DNA of 64,000 bases from the NCBI RefSeq assembly GCF_028291725.1, contig NZ_JAQGNT010000063.1, forward strand, positions 1-64,000, in the 5' to 3' direction. The position numbers and the translations under genes are program-made. The notes beneath the pieces were generated by a model. It was not told the DNA's origin, did not search any database, and was given only the letters and a program-made list of their open reading frames with translations. The stretch's first letter is position 1; each line of letters starts with the position of its first letter. Of this stretch, positions 26,494 to 34,651 are shown piece after piece. The DNA comes from Hydrocarboniphaga sp. (GTDB lineage: Bacteria > Pseudomonadota > Gammaproteobacteria > Nevskiales > Nevskiaceae).

Positions 26494-26882
26494 TCCTGGT
26501 GCCGCATTACGTCGATCGCAGCGCGATCGAGGGCCTGGGACTTTTTTGCGCTGCAGCCTTGCAGACCGGCCAGGCGATCTACCGCTACGACTGGCGCTTC
26601 GTGATGATCATCTCCGAAACCGAGCTGTGCGAGCTGCCCGAGGCGATGCAGCAGGCGGTACTGAAATATTCCTATCGTGGCCGCGGCACACAGCGTCTGA
26701 GCGGCGCGATGTACTACTGCGCCGACGATGCGCGCTTCATGAATCACGCCGACGAGCCGAGCACCTTGTGGGACGAGGACCAGGGCCAGTATGTCGCCGC
26801 ACGCGATCTGCCGGCCGGGGCCGAGCTCACCTGCGATTACCGCGATTTCTGCGAGCCGGAAGACTGCGAGTTCGAGCTGTAA
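26490..26882 (+). CDS. Second SET-domain protein, without post-SET zinc site
   Basis: 130 residues, translationally coupled to the preceding SET gene (ATGA overlap). SAIEGLGLFCAAALQTGQAI, ARFMNHADEPSTLW (a changed NHSCxPN motif) and ARDLPAGAELTCDYRDFCEP follow the SET order. The Cys of NHSC is absent and no CxCxxxxC follows the domain. It may be an active lysine methyltransferase with divergent pocket or a non-catalytic partner of the first protein. Pairing of two different SET proteins in one transcript suggests a heteromeric enzyme. Confidence 0.78.
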   Translation: MILVPHYVDRSAIEGLGLFCAAALQTGQAIYRYDWRFVMIISETELCELPEAMQQAVLKYSYRGRGTQRLSGAMYYCADDARFMNHADEPSTLWDEDQGQYVAARDLPAGAELTCDYRDFCEPEDCEFEL

Positions 26883-26895
26883 GTTGATTGGCGAT

Positions 26896-26965
26896 GTTGG
26901 GGTTCGCTGCGCTCACCCCAACCTACCAGCGATTGTAGGTTGGGGTGAGCGCAGCGAACCCCAAC
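26896..26965. repeat. REP-like inverted pair, family A, heads inward
   Basis: Complement unit 26896-26926 followed by a direct unit 26935-26965, so the two GTAG heads face each other across eight bases. This is the opposite arrangement to all the other pairs here. It lies between convergent SET and hslO genes. Confidence 0.87.
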
Positions 26966-26973
26966 AGTCCGGC

Positions 26974-27867
26974 TCAATGCCGTGAATCACCCTGGGGCTC
27001 GGCGATCTCCGCGGCGCGGAACAGCTCGTGCGCCTCGTGCCGCGTGAACACATGCTCGCGACCGCAGAATTCGCAGGTCACCGATACGCGCTGCTGCTCG
27101 TCCAGAATGCCGTCGACTTCTTCACGGCCGAGCGACAGCAGCATCAGTGAAATACTGGCGCGGCTGCAACGACAAGCGACCTGGATAGTCCGCGGCTCGA
27201 ACGTCCGTATCTCTTCCTGGTGAAACAGGCGGTGAAGCACCGTATAGGGCTCGGTATCGAGCAGCTCGTCGTGCTGCAGGGTCGCGGCCAGCGTGTGCAG
27301 ATGCTCCCAATCGGCCAGGCCGCCGCGCGCGCTCTGCAGCGGCAGGCGCTGCAGCATGAAAGCGGCCAGATGTTCGCCGCGCACCGCCAGGCGAATCAGC
27401 GTGGGTAGCTGCTCGGACTGCTCGAAATAGCCTTCGAGCGCCTCGGCCAGCGATGCGCCGCGCACCGCGACCACCGCCTGGCTCGACGGCACGGCCTCGT
27501 TGCTCGGCTCCAGCGTCAATGCGAGCAGGCCGCCGCTGAGCAGGTGAGTGAAGCTGCCGGACAATTCCGCCGGGGCCTTGGCCATCGCGCGCACGTTCAG
27601 ATGGTGGTCGATCTGCGCGACCAGCAGCTTCATGCCGTCCTGCTGCCCGGGGTCGGCCTGGAACTGCAGGTTGATGCGGCCTTCGAAGCTCAGATGCGTC
27701 GCCATCAGCGGCATCGCGGCGATCGCCTCGCCGAGTAGGCGGCTCAGATCGGCCGAATACGGACGATGCGCGAGGAAGTCCGATACGCCCAGCTGGATCT
27801 GCACGATGGCGCCGTGCGCGACCTGGTTGTCGAACGTGAAGGGAAGCAGGAGATTGCTTGAGTCCAT
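26974..27867 (-). CDS. hslO: Redox-regulated chaperone Hsp33
   Basis: 297 residues, the family length. C-terminal zinc-binding cysteines in ACRCSR (CxC) and CEFCGREH (CxxC) form the redox switch; the conserved GIxxL-type N-terminal core is present (VAHGAIVQIQLG, PLMATHLSFEGRINLQF, GLLALTLE). Oxidation releases zinc and activates holdase function. The C-terminal tail is extended by about ten residues beyond the switch. It is divergent from the sulfotransferase gene. Confidence 0.93.
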   Translation of the reverse strand: MDSSNLLLPFTFDNQVAHGAIVQIQLGVSDFLAHRPYSADLSRLLGEAIAAMPLMATHLSFEGRINLQFQADPGQQDGMKLLVAQIDHHLNVRAMAKAPAELSGSFTHLLSGGLLALTLEPSNEAVPSSQAVVAVRGASLAEALEGYFEQSEQLPTLIRLAVRGEHLAAFMLQRLPLQSARGGLADWEHLHTLAATLQHDELLDTEPYTVLHRLFHQEEIRTFEPRTIQVACRCSRASISLMLLSLGREEVDGILDEQQRVSVTCEFCGREHVFTRHEAHELFRAAEIAEPQGDSRH

Positions 27868-27970
27868 GACGAATTTTACCCCAGTGGAAGATACTAAGGA
27901 CCTTGTGCGCGCGATTGGCCTTAAGCTTGCAGCAACCGGGGCATCTCACAAGAGCCCGCCATATAGTCCA

Positions 27971-29113
27971 ATGGGCATGAACGACACACCCGCTCCATCC
28001 ACCAGCGGCCGCCTCGCGACCAAGAAGCAGATCGAAACCCAGTACACCAGCTGGCTCGCGAAACTGCTGCTGTCCCGCATGTGGGAAAAGCAGCACAACG
28101 TCGCGATGGATCCGCCCAGGCACATCACCGCGTCCGCGCGCTTTCTGAGCAAGACTTTTTTGCCGTCGAAGATCGATCGCAGTGCGCCGATCAAGGCGCC
28201 GATTTTCATCCTCGGCACGCCGCGCTGCGGCTCGACCTTGGTGCAGGATCTGCTATCCCGTCACGAACGTATCGGTTACATCAATTACGGCATGGATCTG
28301 GTGCAGGACCCCGAGCTGTTCTACGCGGCGCACAAAATGCGCTCGGCGCTGGGGCTCGACGTCAAGGGCGAGCGCTACCTGCAGGACAGCATCCTGGTAC
28401 ACGGCGGCGCGCCGGCCGAGGCGATGCGCTTCTGGGGCACGGCGCTGAAGCTCGACCCGCATCTGCTGACGTGGCCGCAGCGGCGCGCGAGCGACTTCAG
28501 CGCCGCTGAGATCGAGTTCGTGCAGAACACGATCCGGCACGTGCTGTACTGCTTCGCTGATCAGGGCCGCGATCGCTTCCTGACCAAATGTCCGGCGCTG
28601 CTGACCGAGCCGCTGCTGCTGCAGGATATTTTCCCGGACGCGAAGTTCATCCATCTGGTGCGTGACGGCCGCATGGTCGCGAACTCGCTGATCAAGCTCT
28701 ACGAACTGCAGGTGCAGCAGGACATCGCGGTGGATCACCCGGTGTTCAAGACCGATCACTTCGTGCCATATCCGCGCGTGCCGGGGCTCGAGGGCTGGAT
28801 GAAGGAATACGGTCCGCGTGATCTGCGCACCACCGCGCATATCTGGGACAGCGCGGTACGCTACATCGACAGCGTGCGCGGCCAACTACGCAACTTCCAC
28901 GAGATCCGCTACGAGGATCTGTGCGAGTCGCCGTCACAGCGGGTCAACGAGTTGATGGAGTTTTGCGAGTTGCCGCCGCCGGGCGCCAACAACCAGGCGC
29001 TGAACGAGCGGCTGTCGCAGGTCGGCAAGGTGTCGCATACCAACCGCTACAGCGGCTTCGAGGAAGTGGAGGCGATCGCTGGCGACAGCCTGCGGCGCTA
29101 TCACTACCTGTAG
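27971..29113 (+). CDS. Sulfotransferase-family protein
   Basis: 380 residues. The 5'-phosphosulfate-binding loop is PIFILGTPRCGSTLVQDLL (near residues 75-93) and the 3'-phosphate-binding segment FIHLVRDGRMVANSL (about residues 225-240), both in the order of PAPS-dependent sulfotransferases. The acceptor is unknown. Alternative starts are ATG 27971 and 27977. Similar proteins are common in Solimonas-type genomes. It converges on the biosynthetic group at 29.2-33.4 kb, but nothing ties it to that pathway. The stop TAG comes from a REP head. Confidence 0.82.
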   Translation: MGMNDTPAPSTSGRLATKKQIETQYTSWLAKLLLSRMWEKQHNVAMDPPRHITASARFLSKTFLPSKIDRSAPIKAPIFILGTPRCGSTLVQDLLSRHERIGYINYGMDLVQDPELFYAAHKMRSALGLDVKGERYLQDSILVHGGAPAEAMRFWGTALKLDPHLLTWPQRRASDFSAAEIEFVQNTIRHVLYCFADQGRDRFLTKCPALLTEPLLLQDIFPDAKFIHLVRDGRMVANSLIKLYELQVQQDIAVDHPVFKTDHFVPYPRVPGLEGWMKEYGPRDLRTTAHIWDSAVRYIDSVRGQLRNFHEIRYEDLCESPSQRVNELMEFCELPPPGANNQALNERLSQVGKVSHTNRYSGFEEVEAIAGDSLRRYHYL

Positions 29114-29183
29114 GGCGGGTCGCGACCCGCCGCTTTTTTCGGGCCATGCAAATCAAAAGCCGGCGGGTCATGACCCGCCCTAC
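29110..29183. repeat. REP-like inverted pair, family D
   Basis: GTAGGGCGGGTCGCGACCCG at 29110 and its complement ending at 29183, heads outward. The left TAG (29111-29113) is the sulfotransferase stop. Confidence 0.88.
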
Positions 29184-29217
29184 AAAAATGGCCGCGGCCC
29201 TTTCGAGCCGCGGCCAT
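29184..29217 (-). terminator. Terminator for the KAS III-like gene
   Basis: ATGGCCGCGGC / GCCGCGGCCAT, an 11-bp stem with eight-base loop, followed on the minus strand by TTTTT. It lies just after the stop of the KAS III-like gene. Confidence 0.82.
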
Positions 29218-29238
29218 TCTGCTTTTCGCCGAGAGAAC

Positions 29239-30387
29239 TCAGACGACGGTCAGCGCCATGCCGGCAACCGTGAAGCGGCCGCTTTCGGGAACCGCGCAGA
29301 AGATCTTCTGGCCGCGCTGAAGCTTGCCGGAATGCAGCAGTTCTTCGAGGATGATGTAGATCGACGCCGAACCGACGTTGCCCTTGTAGCTCAGGTTGGT
29401 GAACCACTTCTCGTCGGGCACGTTGATGCCGGCGGCGCGCATGCCCTCGTCGAGGCGGCCCTTGAAGTACATCGACGACAGATGCGGCAGGAACCAGTCG
29501 ATCTCGTCGAAGTTGACGCCGTGCTTGTCACGCGCGATCTTCAAGCCTTCGACACCGACACGGACCATATGCGCCTCGAGCGCGCGCACGTCCTGCTGCA
29601 GCATCAGGTAGCCCTTGCGGAACACATCGAACACGTCCGCCTCGTCCGTCCACAGCGCGAAGCTGCCGTCCTTCTGCTTGTTCATGCCGTTGTACATGCA
29701 CACCGGCGTCTCGCCGGACCAGCACATCACGTCGAGCGCGTCGATGCGCAGGCTCAGGCGGTCCGAGCGCGGCTCGCTTTCCATCATCACAGCACCGGCG
29801 CCATCGGACAGCATCCAGCGCAGGAATTCCTTCTCGAAGCTGACCATCGGCGCGGCCTGGCCCGGATTCAGGTCCTGGGTCATGCCGGTGAAGATCTTCT
29901 TCATCATGAAGGCCGAGGCGCGCTCCGAGCCGGTGGCGACGAAGTTGTCGCGCAGGCCCATCGCCACGCACATCCAGCCGTACTTCATCGCCGTCATGCC
30001 CGAGGCGCAAACACCCGAGGTCGACAGGATTTCGGCCGGTGCCATCGCCAGTTCGCCGGCGACCATGTTCGAGTGCGAAGGCATCAGCTGGTCGGGCGAA
30101 GCGGAACCACAGGCCAGGCCCTGCACATCGGTCACCGGCATACCCAGGCGCGTGCATACATCGCGCACCGCTTCGGCGGTGAGCTGCGCGTTGGTATGCG
30201 TGCGCACGCCCGTGGCCGGGTCGAGCGCGTAGTAACGCTGCTTGATGCCGTTGTTCTGCAGCACGAACAACTTCACACGGTTGGGCTGGTTGTCGATCTT
30301 GCCCAGAACCGCTTCCACCTGTTCGTTGGTGATCGGCTCATTCGGCATAAAGGCGCCGACATCGGTGATGTATACGTTTTTCATCAA
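29239..30387 (-). CDS. KAS III-like ketosynthase (FabH/DarB-like)
   Basis: 382 residues, thiolase fold. The nucleophile Cys is in STSGVCASGMTAMKYG (near residue 127), the His in WFLPHLSSMYFKG and the Asn in LSYKGNVGSASIY, giving Cys-His-Asn as in KAS III. VCASG in place of the FabH ACAG and LPHLSS in place of HQAN resemble DarB-type synthases of dialkylresorcinol and related pathways rather than housekeeping FabH. It is the last gene of a minus-strand run ACP, FabF-like, this gene. It probably joins an acyl starter with another acyl chain. An internal hairpin separates it from the FabF-like gene. Confidence 0.85.
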   Translation of the reverse strand: MMKNVYITDVGAFMPNEPITNEQVEAVLGKIDNQPNRVKLFVLQNNGIKQRYYALDPATGVRTHTNAQLTAEAVRDVCTRLGMPVTDVQGLACGSASPDQLMPSHSNMVAGELAMAPAEILSTSGVCASGMTAMKYGWMCVAMGLRDNFVATGSERASAFMMKKIFTGMTQDLNPGQAAPMVSFEKEFLRWMLSDGAGAVMMESEPRSDRLSLRIDALDVMCWSGETPVCMYNGMNKQKDGSFALWTDEADVFDVFRKGYLMLQQDVRALEAHMVRVGVEGLKIARDKHGVNFDEIDWFLPHLSSMYFKGRLDEGMRAAGINVPDEKWFTNLSYKGNVGSASIYIILEELLHSGKLQRGQKIFCAVPESGRFTVAGMALTVV

Positions 30388-30400
30388 CAGAAAGCTCCCA

Positions 30401-30422
30401 GCGGCGGCCCTTCGGCCGCCGC
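30401..30422 (-). other. Intergenic hairpin between FabF-like and KAS III-like genes
   Basis: GCGGCGGCC-CTTC-GGCCGCCGC, a nine-bp perfect stem in the 76-base gap. Without a following T run on the minus strand it is more likely an RNA-stability or translation element than a terminator. GGGAGC, the probable ribosome binding site of the next gene, lies just behind it. Confidence 0.55.
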
Positions 30423-30463
30423 TTTCCCTAGAGATTGAATCTGCCCCTCGCCAGTGCTGGCGA

Positions 30464-31705
30464 TCAGTGCCCGTCTAACGTGCGCAGCGCGAGAATCGCG
30501 TTGCAGCCGCCGAAACCGAAAGTGTTCGACAGAATCGTCGAGACCTTGGCGTCGCGGGCTTCGTTCGGCACGTAATCGAGATCGCAGGCCGGGTCCTTGT
30601 CGTGATAGTTGATCGTCGGCGGAACCACGCGATCGCGGATCGACAGGCAGGACGCAACGAACTCCAGCGCACCGGAAGCACCCATCGAGTGCCCCAGCAT
30701 CGACTTGATCGAACTCATCGGCACCTTGTAAGCCAGGTCGCCCATGACCTGCTTCACAGCCTGAGTCTCGGTTGCGTCGTTGGCCGATGTCGCCGTGCCG
30801 TGGGCGTTGATGTAGTCGACCTGGTCGGTGTTCAAATGCGCGTCGTCGAGCGCCTTCTTGATCGCCTTGGCCTGGCCGTCCACGCTCGGACGCGTCGAAT
30901 GAAAGCCGTCGTTGTTGTAGCCGTAGCCGACCAGCTCGCAGTAGATGCGCGCGCCCCGCGCCTTGGCGTGCTCGTATTCTTCGAGCACGACAACCGCTGC
31001 GCCTTCGGCCAGCACCAGCCCGTCACGGTCGCGCGCAAACGGACGCACCGCGGTGTCGGGAGCCTCGTTGCGCGTCGACATCACACGCAGCGCGTTCCAG
31101 CCGCTGAAGATGCCGTAGGACAGCGGCGCCTCGGTACCGCCGGCGAGCATCGTCGTCGCGTAGCCGTGCTGAATCAGCCGCATGGCTTCGCCGATCGCAT
31201 TGGAGCCGGACGAGCACGCCGTGGAGATCGTCGAACTCGGCCCGCGGAAGCGGTGCTGGATGCAGATATGGCCGGCCGCGGCATTGAACATCGACAGCGG
31301 CACCGTCAGCGGGCTGACAAAACGCGGCCCCTTGGTGTGCAGCGATTTCTGCTGCTGATCGATGGTCGTGATGCCGCCGATGCCGGTGCCCATGATGACG
31401 CCGGTCATGTCCTCGTCGGATTCACCGGCGTCGGCGATGCCACTGTCGGCCACCGCTTCGGCCGAGGCGGCAAGCGCCATCTGGCAGACGCGATCCAGGC
31501 GGCTGGCATCCGGATAGGTCAGCGTCGTCGGATCGAAGGTCTTGCACTGGCCGCCGATGCGCGTCCGGAACGGAGTGGCATCGAACAGGTTGATCTCGCT
31601 GACGCCCGAGCGGCCATTGACCACGCCATCCCAGAAATTGGTCTTGCCGACACCGAGCGGGGAGACGATCCCAAGCCCGGTCACTACGACTCTATGCCGT
31701 TCCAT
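30464..31705 (-). CDS. KAS II-type beta-ketoacyl-ACP synthase (FabF-like)
   Basis: 413 residues beginning MERHRVVVTGLGIVSPLGVG. The triad is complete: Cys in STACSSGSNAIG (near 163), His in NAHGTATSAND and His in MLGHSMGASG. FGFGGCNAILAL closes the fold. Its location in a small cluster next to a specialised KAS III and its own ACP suggests a secondary-metabolism or unusual fatty-acid role rather than the primary FabF. The start overlaps the ACP gene by 14 bases. Confidence 0.9.
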   Translation of the reverse strand: MERHRVVVTGLGIVSPLGVGKTNFWDGVVNGRSGVSEINLFDATPFRTRIGGQCKTFDPTTLTYPDASRLDRVCQMALAASAEAVADSGIADAGESDEDMTGVIMGTGIGGITTIDQQQKSLHTKGPRFVSPLTVPLSMFNAAAGHICIQHRFRGPSSTISTACSSGSNAIGEAMRLIQHGYATTMLAGGTEAPLSYGIFSGWNALRVMSTRNEAPDTAVRPFARDRDGLVLAEGAAVVVLEEYEHAKARGARIYCELVGYGYNNDGFHSTRPSVDGQAKAIKKALDDAHLNTDQVDYINAHGTATSANDATETQAVKQVMGDLAYKVPMSSIKSMLGHSMGASGALEFVASCLSIRDRVVPPTINYHDKDPACDLDYVPNEARDAKVSTILSNTFGFGGCNAILALRTLDGH

Positions 31706-31949
31706 TTTTGGAGGCCTCAATAGCAGTCTTGACGATGCGCACCAGGCCATCGAAGTCGGAAATCTTCTCGTTCTGCATGTCCGGGAAGGAGATACCGAAA
31801 TGGGTTTCGATTTCGAATACGGTTTCGAGGAATTGCAGCGAGTCCCCACCCCAATCTTCGAGCTGTGAACCTTTCTGGACCAGGTTCTTGTCGATCTTCA
31901 TGTTGTCGGCAAGAATCTGGCGCAGCTGTTCTTCAACTTCATCAAACAT
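31692..31949 (-). CDS. Acyl carrier protein
   Basis: 85 residues, acidic. The phosphopantetheine attachment Ser is in WGGDSLQFLETVFEIE; DSL is conserved and GG replaces the more usual G(A/L). The rest is ACP-like (VEEQLRQILADNM, FPDMQNEKISDFDGLV). It is first of the three-gene ketosynthase unit and overlaps the FabF-like start. It is not the housekeeping ACP, since fabD/fabG do not surround it. Confidence 0.9.
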   Translation of the reverse strand: MFDEVEEQLRQILADNMKIDKNLVQKGSQLEDWGGDSLQFLETVFEIETHFGISFPDMQNEKISDFDGLVRIVKTAIEASKNGTA

Positions 31950-32006
31950 GGTCTAAAGCTCCCGGGTATTAGATTTAAATGCTTTTCCGTCACCAACCGA
32001 ACGACA

Positions 32007-33431
32007 TCAACTCTCCGATCCGGCCGTTAACCGCGCCGCCTCCACGATCGAAGGATTAGAAACAGAGTGATCGACATCCCGTTGCCTCAGCTTAACGGGT
32101 ACTCCCCCCTTAGGAATCAAGGTGATAGAGGCAAACGGCTGCGGGTGTGACGTTCCGGCATATTCAAATGCAAAAAATTGCAAGAAATTTGCCAGGAGCA
32201 GCACACCCTCCATCATTGCGAAGCGATCGCCAATGCAAGTTCGCGGGCCGCCGCTGAAGGGCATATAGACGCAGCGCGGCAGACGGGCTTCCAGATCGGT
32301 ACCCCAGCGCTCCGGCATGAAGCGCTCGGGATGCTCGAAATACTGGGGATCACTGTGCATCGCCGCTGGCGACACATAAAGTAGTGATCCTCCCGGGATT
32401 TGATAACCGCCGATCTCGCAGTCTTCCAGCGACTGGCGGGCCACCAGGGATACCGACGGATACAAACGCAGGCTCTCTTTAAACGTCCATTCGATCGGCG
32501 CCAGCGCCGCCATGTCCGAAACCTGGGGTGCGCGGCCCTTGAGCTTGTCGTCGACGACGGCCTGCAGCTGCTTCTGCCACTCCGGGTGCTGCGTCAGCAG
32601 ATAAAGCGTCCATGACAGTGCAGTCGCGGTGGTGTCGTGCCCGGCGATGAACAGCGTCACCGACTCGTCACGCAACTGCTGCTCGCTCATCGGCTGGTTC
32701 TGATCGTCGCGAGCCTGCATCAACATCGCCAGCAAGGTAGTGCGCTGATCGAGATTCCGGCGATGTTCGGCGATGAAGCGATGGATCAGGTCGTCAATCC
32801 GCCGCACTGCGCGGCGATAACGCAGCACGCTCGGCGTCGGCAGCCAATCCGGTGCAACGAATGGATTGAGCATGCGCACCGTCACCGCCTCGAGCAAATC
32901 GGTCATCGCCTCCTCGACCAGTTGCACGTCCCCGGCCACATTCTCGTCGAATAGGCTGCGCGCCACAATCTTCGCTGCAACCGAGCGCATATCGGTGTAC
33001 ATGTCGCGAGTTTCGCCGTCTTTCCACTCCCCGACCAGTTCGCGCGCGTACTCCGACATGATGCGGCCGTACCCGGCGATGCGATCCCGCGCGAACGCCG
33101 GAGCCGCCAGCCGGCGCTGCTTGCGCCAGAAATCGCCGTCAGCTGACAACAGACCCAGGCCAAACACCGCCCGGGTGCGCCGGAAAAACAGCTGGTGCTT
33201 GATGAAGTTCTTGTAATTACCGAGCAGCAGGTACTCGTTGAGCTTGGCGTCACTCAACAGGAAAGCCCGGCGGTGCACCATTCTGAGGCGGGTTACCGGA
33301 CCATACTTTCGGGCGCAAGCGCTGAGGAAGCCGTTCAAATCACGGCCGAAGTCCAGAATATTGCCCAAAAGGAAGTGCCCAGAGGGTCCGGGAGGCAGCT
33401 TCTGCTTAGCGGTAACTGAATTTGTTGTCAC
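32007..33431 (-). CDS. Cytochrome P450
   Basis: 474 residues if read from GTG 33431; a TTG at 33473 would add 14. Motifs: PPGPSGHFLLGN near the N-terminus, I-helix AGHDTTATALSW, K-helix KESLRLYP (ExxR), PERF, and the haem loop PFSGGPRTCIGDRFA with the proximal Cys. It resembles soluble class I-type or CYP4-related enzymes that hydroxylate fatty or terpenoid substrates. It lies upstream of the ACP gene on the same strand, about 57 bases away, and divergent from the methyltransferase. No ferredoxin gene is nearby, so redox partners are elsewhere. Confidence 0.9.
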   Translation of the reverse strand: MTTNSVTAKQKLPPGPSGHFLLGNILDFGRDLNGFLSACARKYGPVTRLRMVHRRAFLLSDAKLNEYLLLGNYKNFIKHQLFFRRTRAVFGLGLLSADGDFWRKQRRLAAPAFARDRIAGYGRIMSEYARELVGEWKDGETRDMYTDMRSVAAKIVARSLFDENVAGDVQLVEEAMTDLLEAVTVRMLNPFVAPDWLPTPSVLRYRRAVRRIDDLIHRFIAEHRRNLDQRTTLLAMLMQARDDQNQPMSEQQLRDESVTLFIAGHDTTATALSWTLYLLTQHPEWQKQLQAVVDDKLKGRAPQVSDMAALAPIEWTFKESLRLYPSVSLVARQSLEDCEIGGYQIPGGSLLYVSPAAMHSDPQYFEHPERFMPERWGTDLEARLPRCVYMPFSGGPRTCIGDRFAMMEGVLLLANFLQFFAFEYAGTSHPQPFASITLIPKGGVPVKLRQRDVDHSVSNPSIVEAARLTAGSES

Positions 33432-33561
33432 AGTGGTGCGTGCAGTCCCAAAAAGATGCAGGCATGATCGCAAGACTTACGCCATGGCGCCCCTTTTTGG
33501 GCCGGTTCTTGCGTGGCGGAGTCGGCTCTCATCATAACGTTCAACCGGAAAGGAATAACCA

Positions 33562-34587
33562 GTGGATTTTGTCATCGACATTCTGAAAAAGCTCAATGTC
33601 GTCCCCGTGCCGCTGCTAGACGCCCAGGCCCAAGTCGTCAAGGCCCGCGCGCTGATGGAAGCAAATCGTGCTGGCGTTTTCGTGACACTCGGCAAACATG
33701 AAGCTGGGCTCACCGTCTCCGAACTCGCCAAGGCCCATGACTTCTCCGAAGAAGGCGCCAAAGTGCTGCTCGATGCCCTGGTCGGCGTCGGCTATCTGAA
33801 GAAGAAAGATGGCCGCTATCGCAATGGTCGCTGGGTGAAAAAGTGGTTCCTCGATCCCAAGCACAGTCTCCACTATATGTTGCGCCTGCAGATGTACACC
33901 TACCATCGGCTGGAAGGTCTAGGCGAAAACCTGAAGTCCGGCCGACCCGCAATGGACTTCCATGCGATGGACGCGTCGCACCCGACGCCACAGCAGGAAA
34001 CGTATACGCGTGCGATGCGCGAAGCAGCGCGGCTGATCATTCCCGATCTGATGAAGCGCGTCGACATCCCCAAGAGCGCAACACGGCTACTCGATATCGG
34101 CGGAGCGCACGGCGAATATTCGCGCACTTTCGTGCGTAAATTCCCAAACCTCAAGGCTACCGTACTTGATCTCGCCGGCCCTGTCGCGACGGCGAAGGAA
34201 ATCATGGATGTCGAGGGCAACCCCGAAGGCCTGGACCTGCAGATCGGCAACTGCCTCAGCGATGACTTCGGAACGGGCTGGGACGCGATCCTGCTGGTCA
34301 ATATGGTCCATCTGTTCGACGTTGCGCAGAACCTGGACCTGTTCAAGCGTTGCAAGTCCGCCCTGAAACCGGGTGGCTCCCTGCTGTGTGTCGATCAGTT
34401 CGTCGGCATCAGCGGCCAGCGCGACAAGATCTTTGCGCTGGTTTCACTGAACTTCTTCAACGTCGGCGGCAAGTCCTACGAAGCCGTGCAGATGCGCGAA
34501 CTGCTGGCCGCAGCCGGCTTTGGCCGCGTCGAAGTCAAGCCGCTGGGTCTGCGGACACCGGCGTCCCTGATTCAGGCATATGCCTAA
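33562..34587 (+). CDS. SAM-dependent O-methyltransferase (methyltransf_2 type)
   Basis: 341 residues. N-terminal winged-helix dimerisation domain (residues about 15-95, GLTVSELAKAHDFSEEGAKV), then a Rossmann fold with the SAM-binding motif LLDIGGAHGEYSRTFV, AVLDLAGP-type acidic loop (ATVLDLAGPVATAKE) and ILLVNMVHLFDV. This is the layout of small-molecule O-methyltransferases. GTG 33562 has AAAGGA nine bases upstream. It is divergent from the P450, sharing the promoter region, which suggests a common pathway. Confidence 0.85.
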   Translation: MDFVIDILKKLNVVPVPLLDAQAQVVKARALMEANRAGVFVTLGKHEAGLTVSELAKAHDFSEEGAKVLLDALVGVGYLKKKDGRYRNGRWVKKWFLDPKHSLHYMLRLQMYTYHRLEGLGENLKSGRPAMDFHAMDASHPTPQQETYTRAMREAARLIIPDLMKRVDIPKSATRLLDIGGAHGEYSRTFVRKFPNLKATVLDLAGPVATAKEIMDVEGNPEGLDLQIGNCLSDDFGTGWDAILLVNMVHLFDVAQNLDLFKRCKSALKPGGSLLCVDQFVGISGQRDKIFALVSLNFFNVGGKSYEAVQMRELLAAAGFGRVEVKPLGLRTPASLIQAYA

Positions 34588-34594
34588 AGCAATA

Positions 34595-34632
34595 GCGGAC
34601 AGGGCCGCTTCTGCAGAAGCGGCCCTGTCCGC
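34595..34632. terminator. Perfect 38-base palindrome between convergent genes
   Basis: GCGGACAGGGCCGCTTC, a TGCA centre and the exact complement: 17 bp per arm, so the whole is palindromic. It sits between the methyltransferase and gatB ends and probably works as a bidirectional terminator, although no long T run flanks it. Confidence 0.7.
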
Positions 34633-34651
34633 GCTGAAGTCCGCATAGACC

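Noticed and set aside
26893-26970. Riboswitch or small RNA in the SET-hslO gap
   Set aside because: The folding potential is fully explained by the REP pair.
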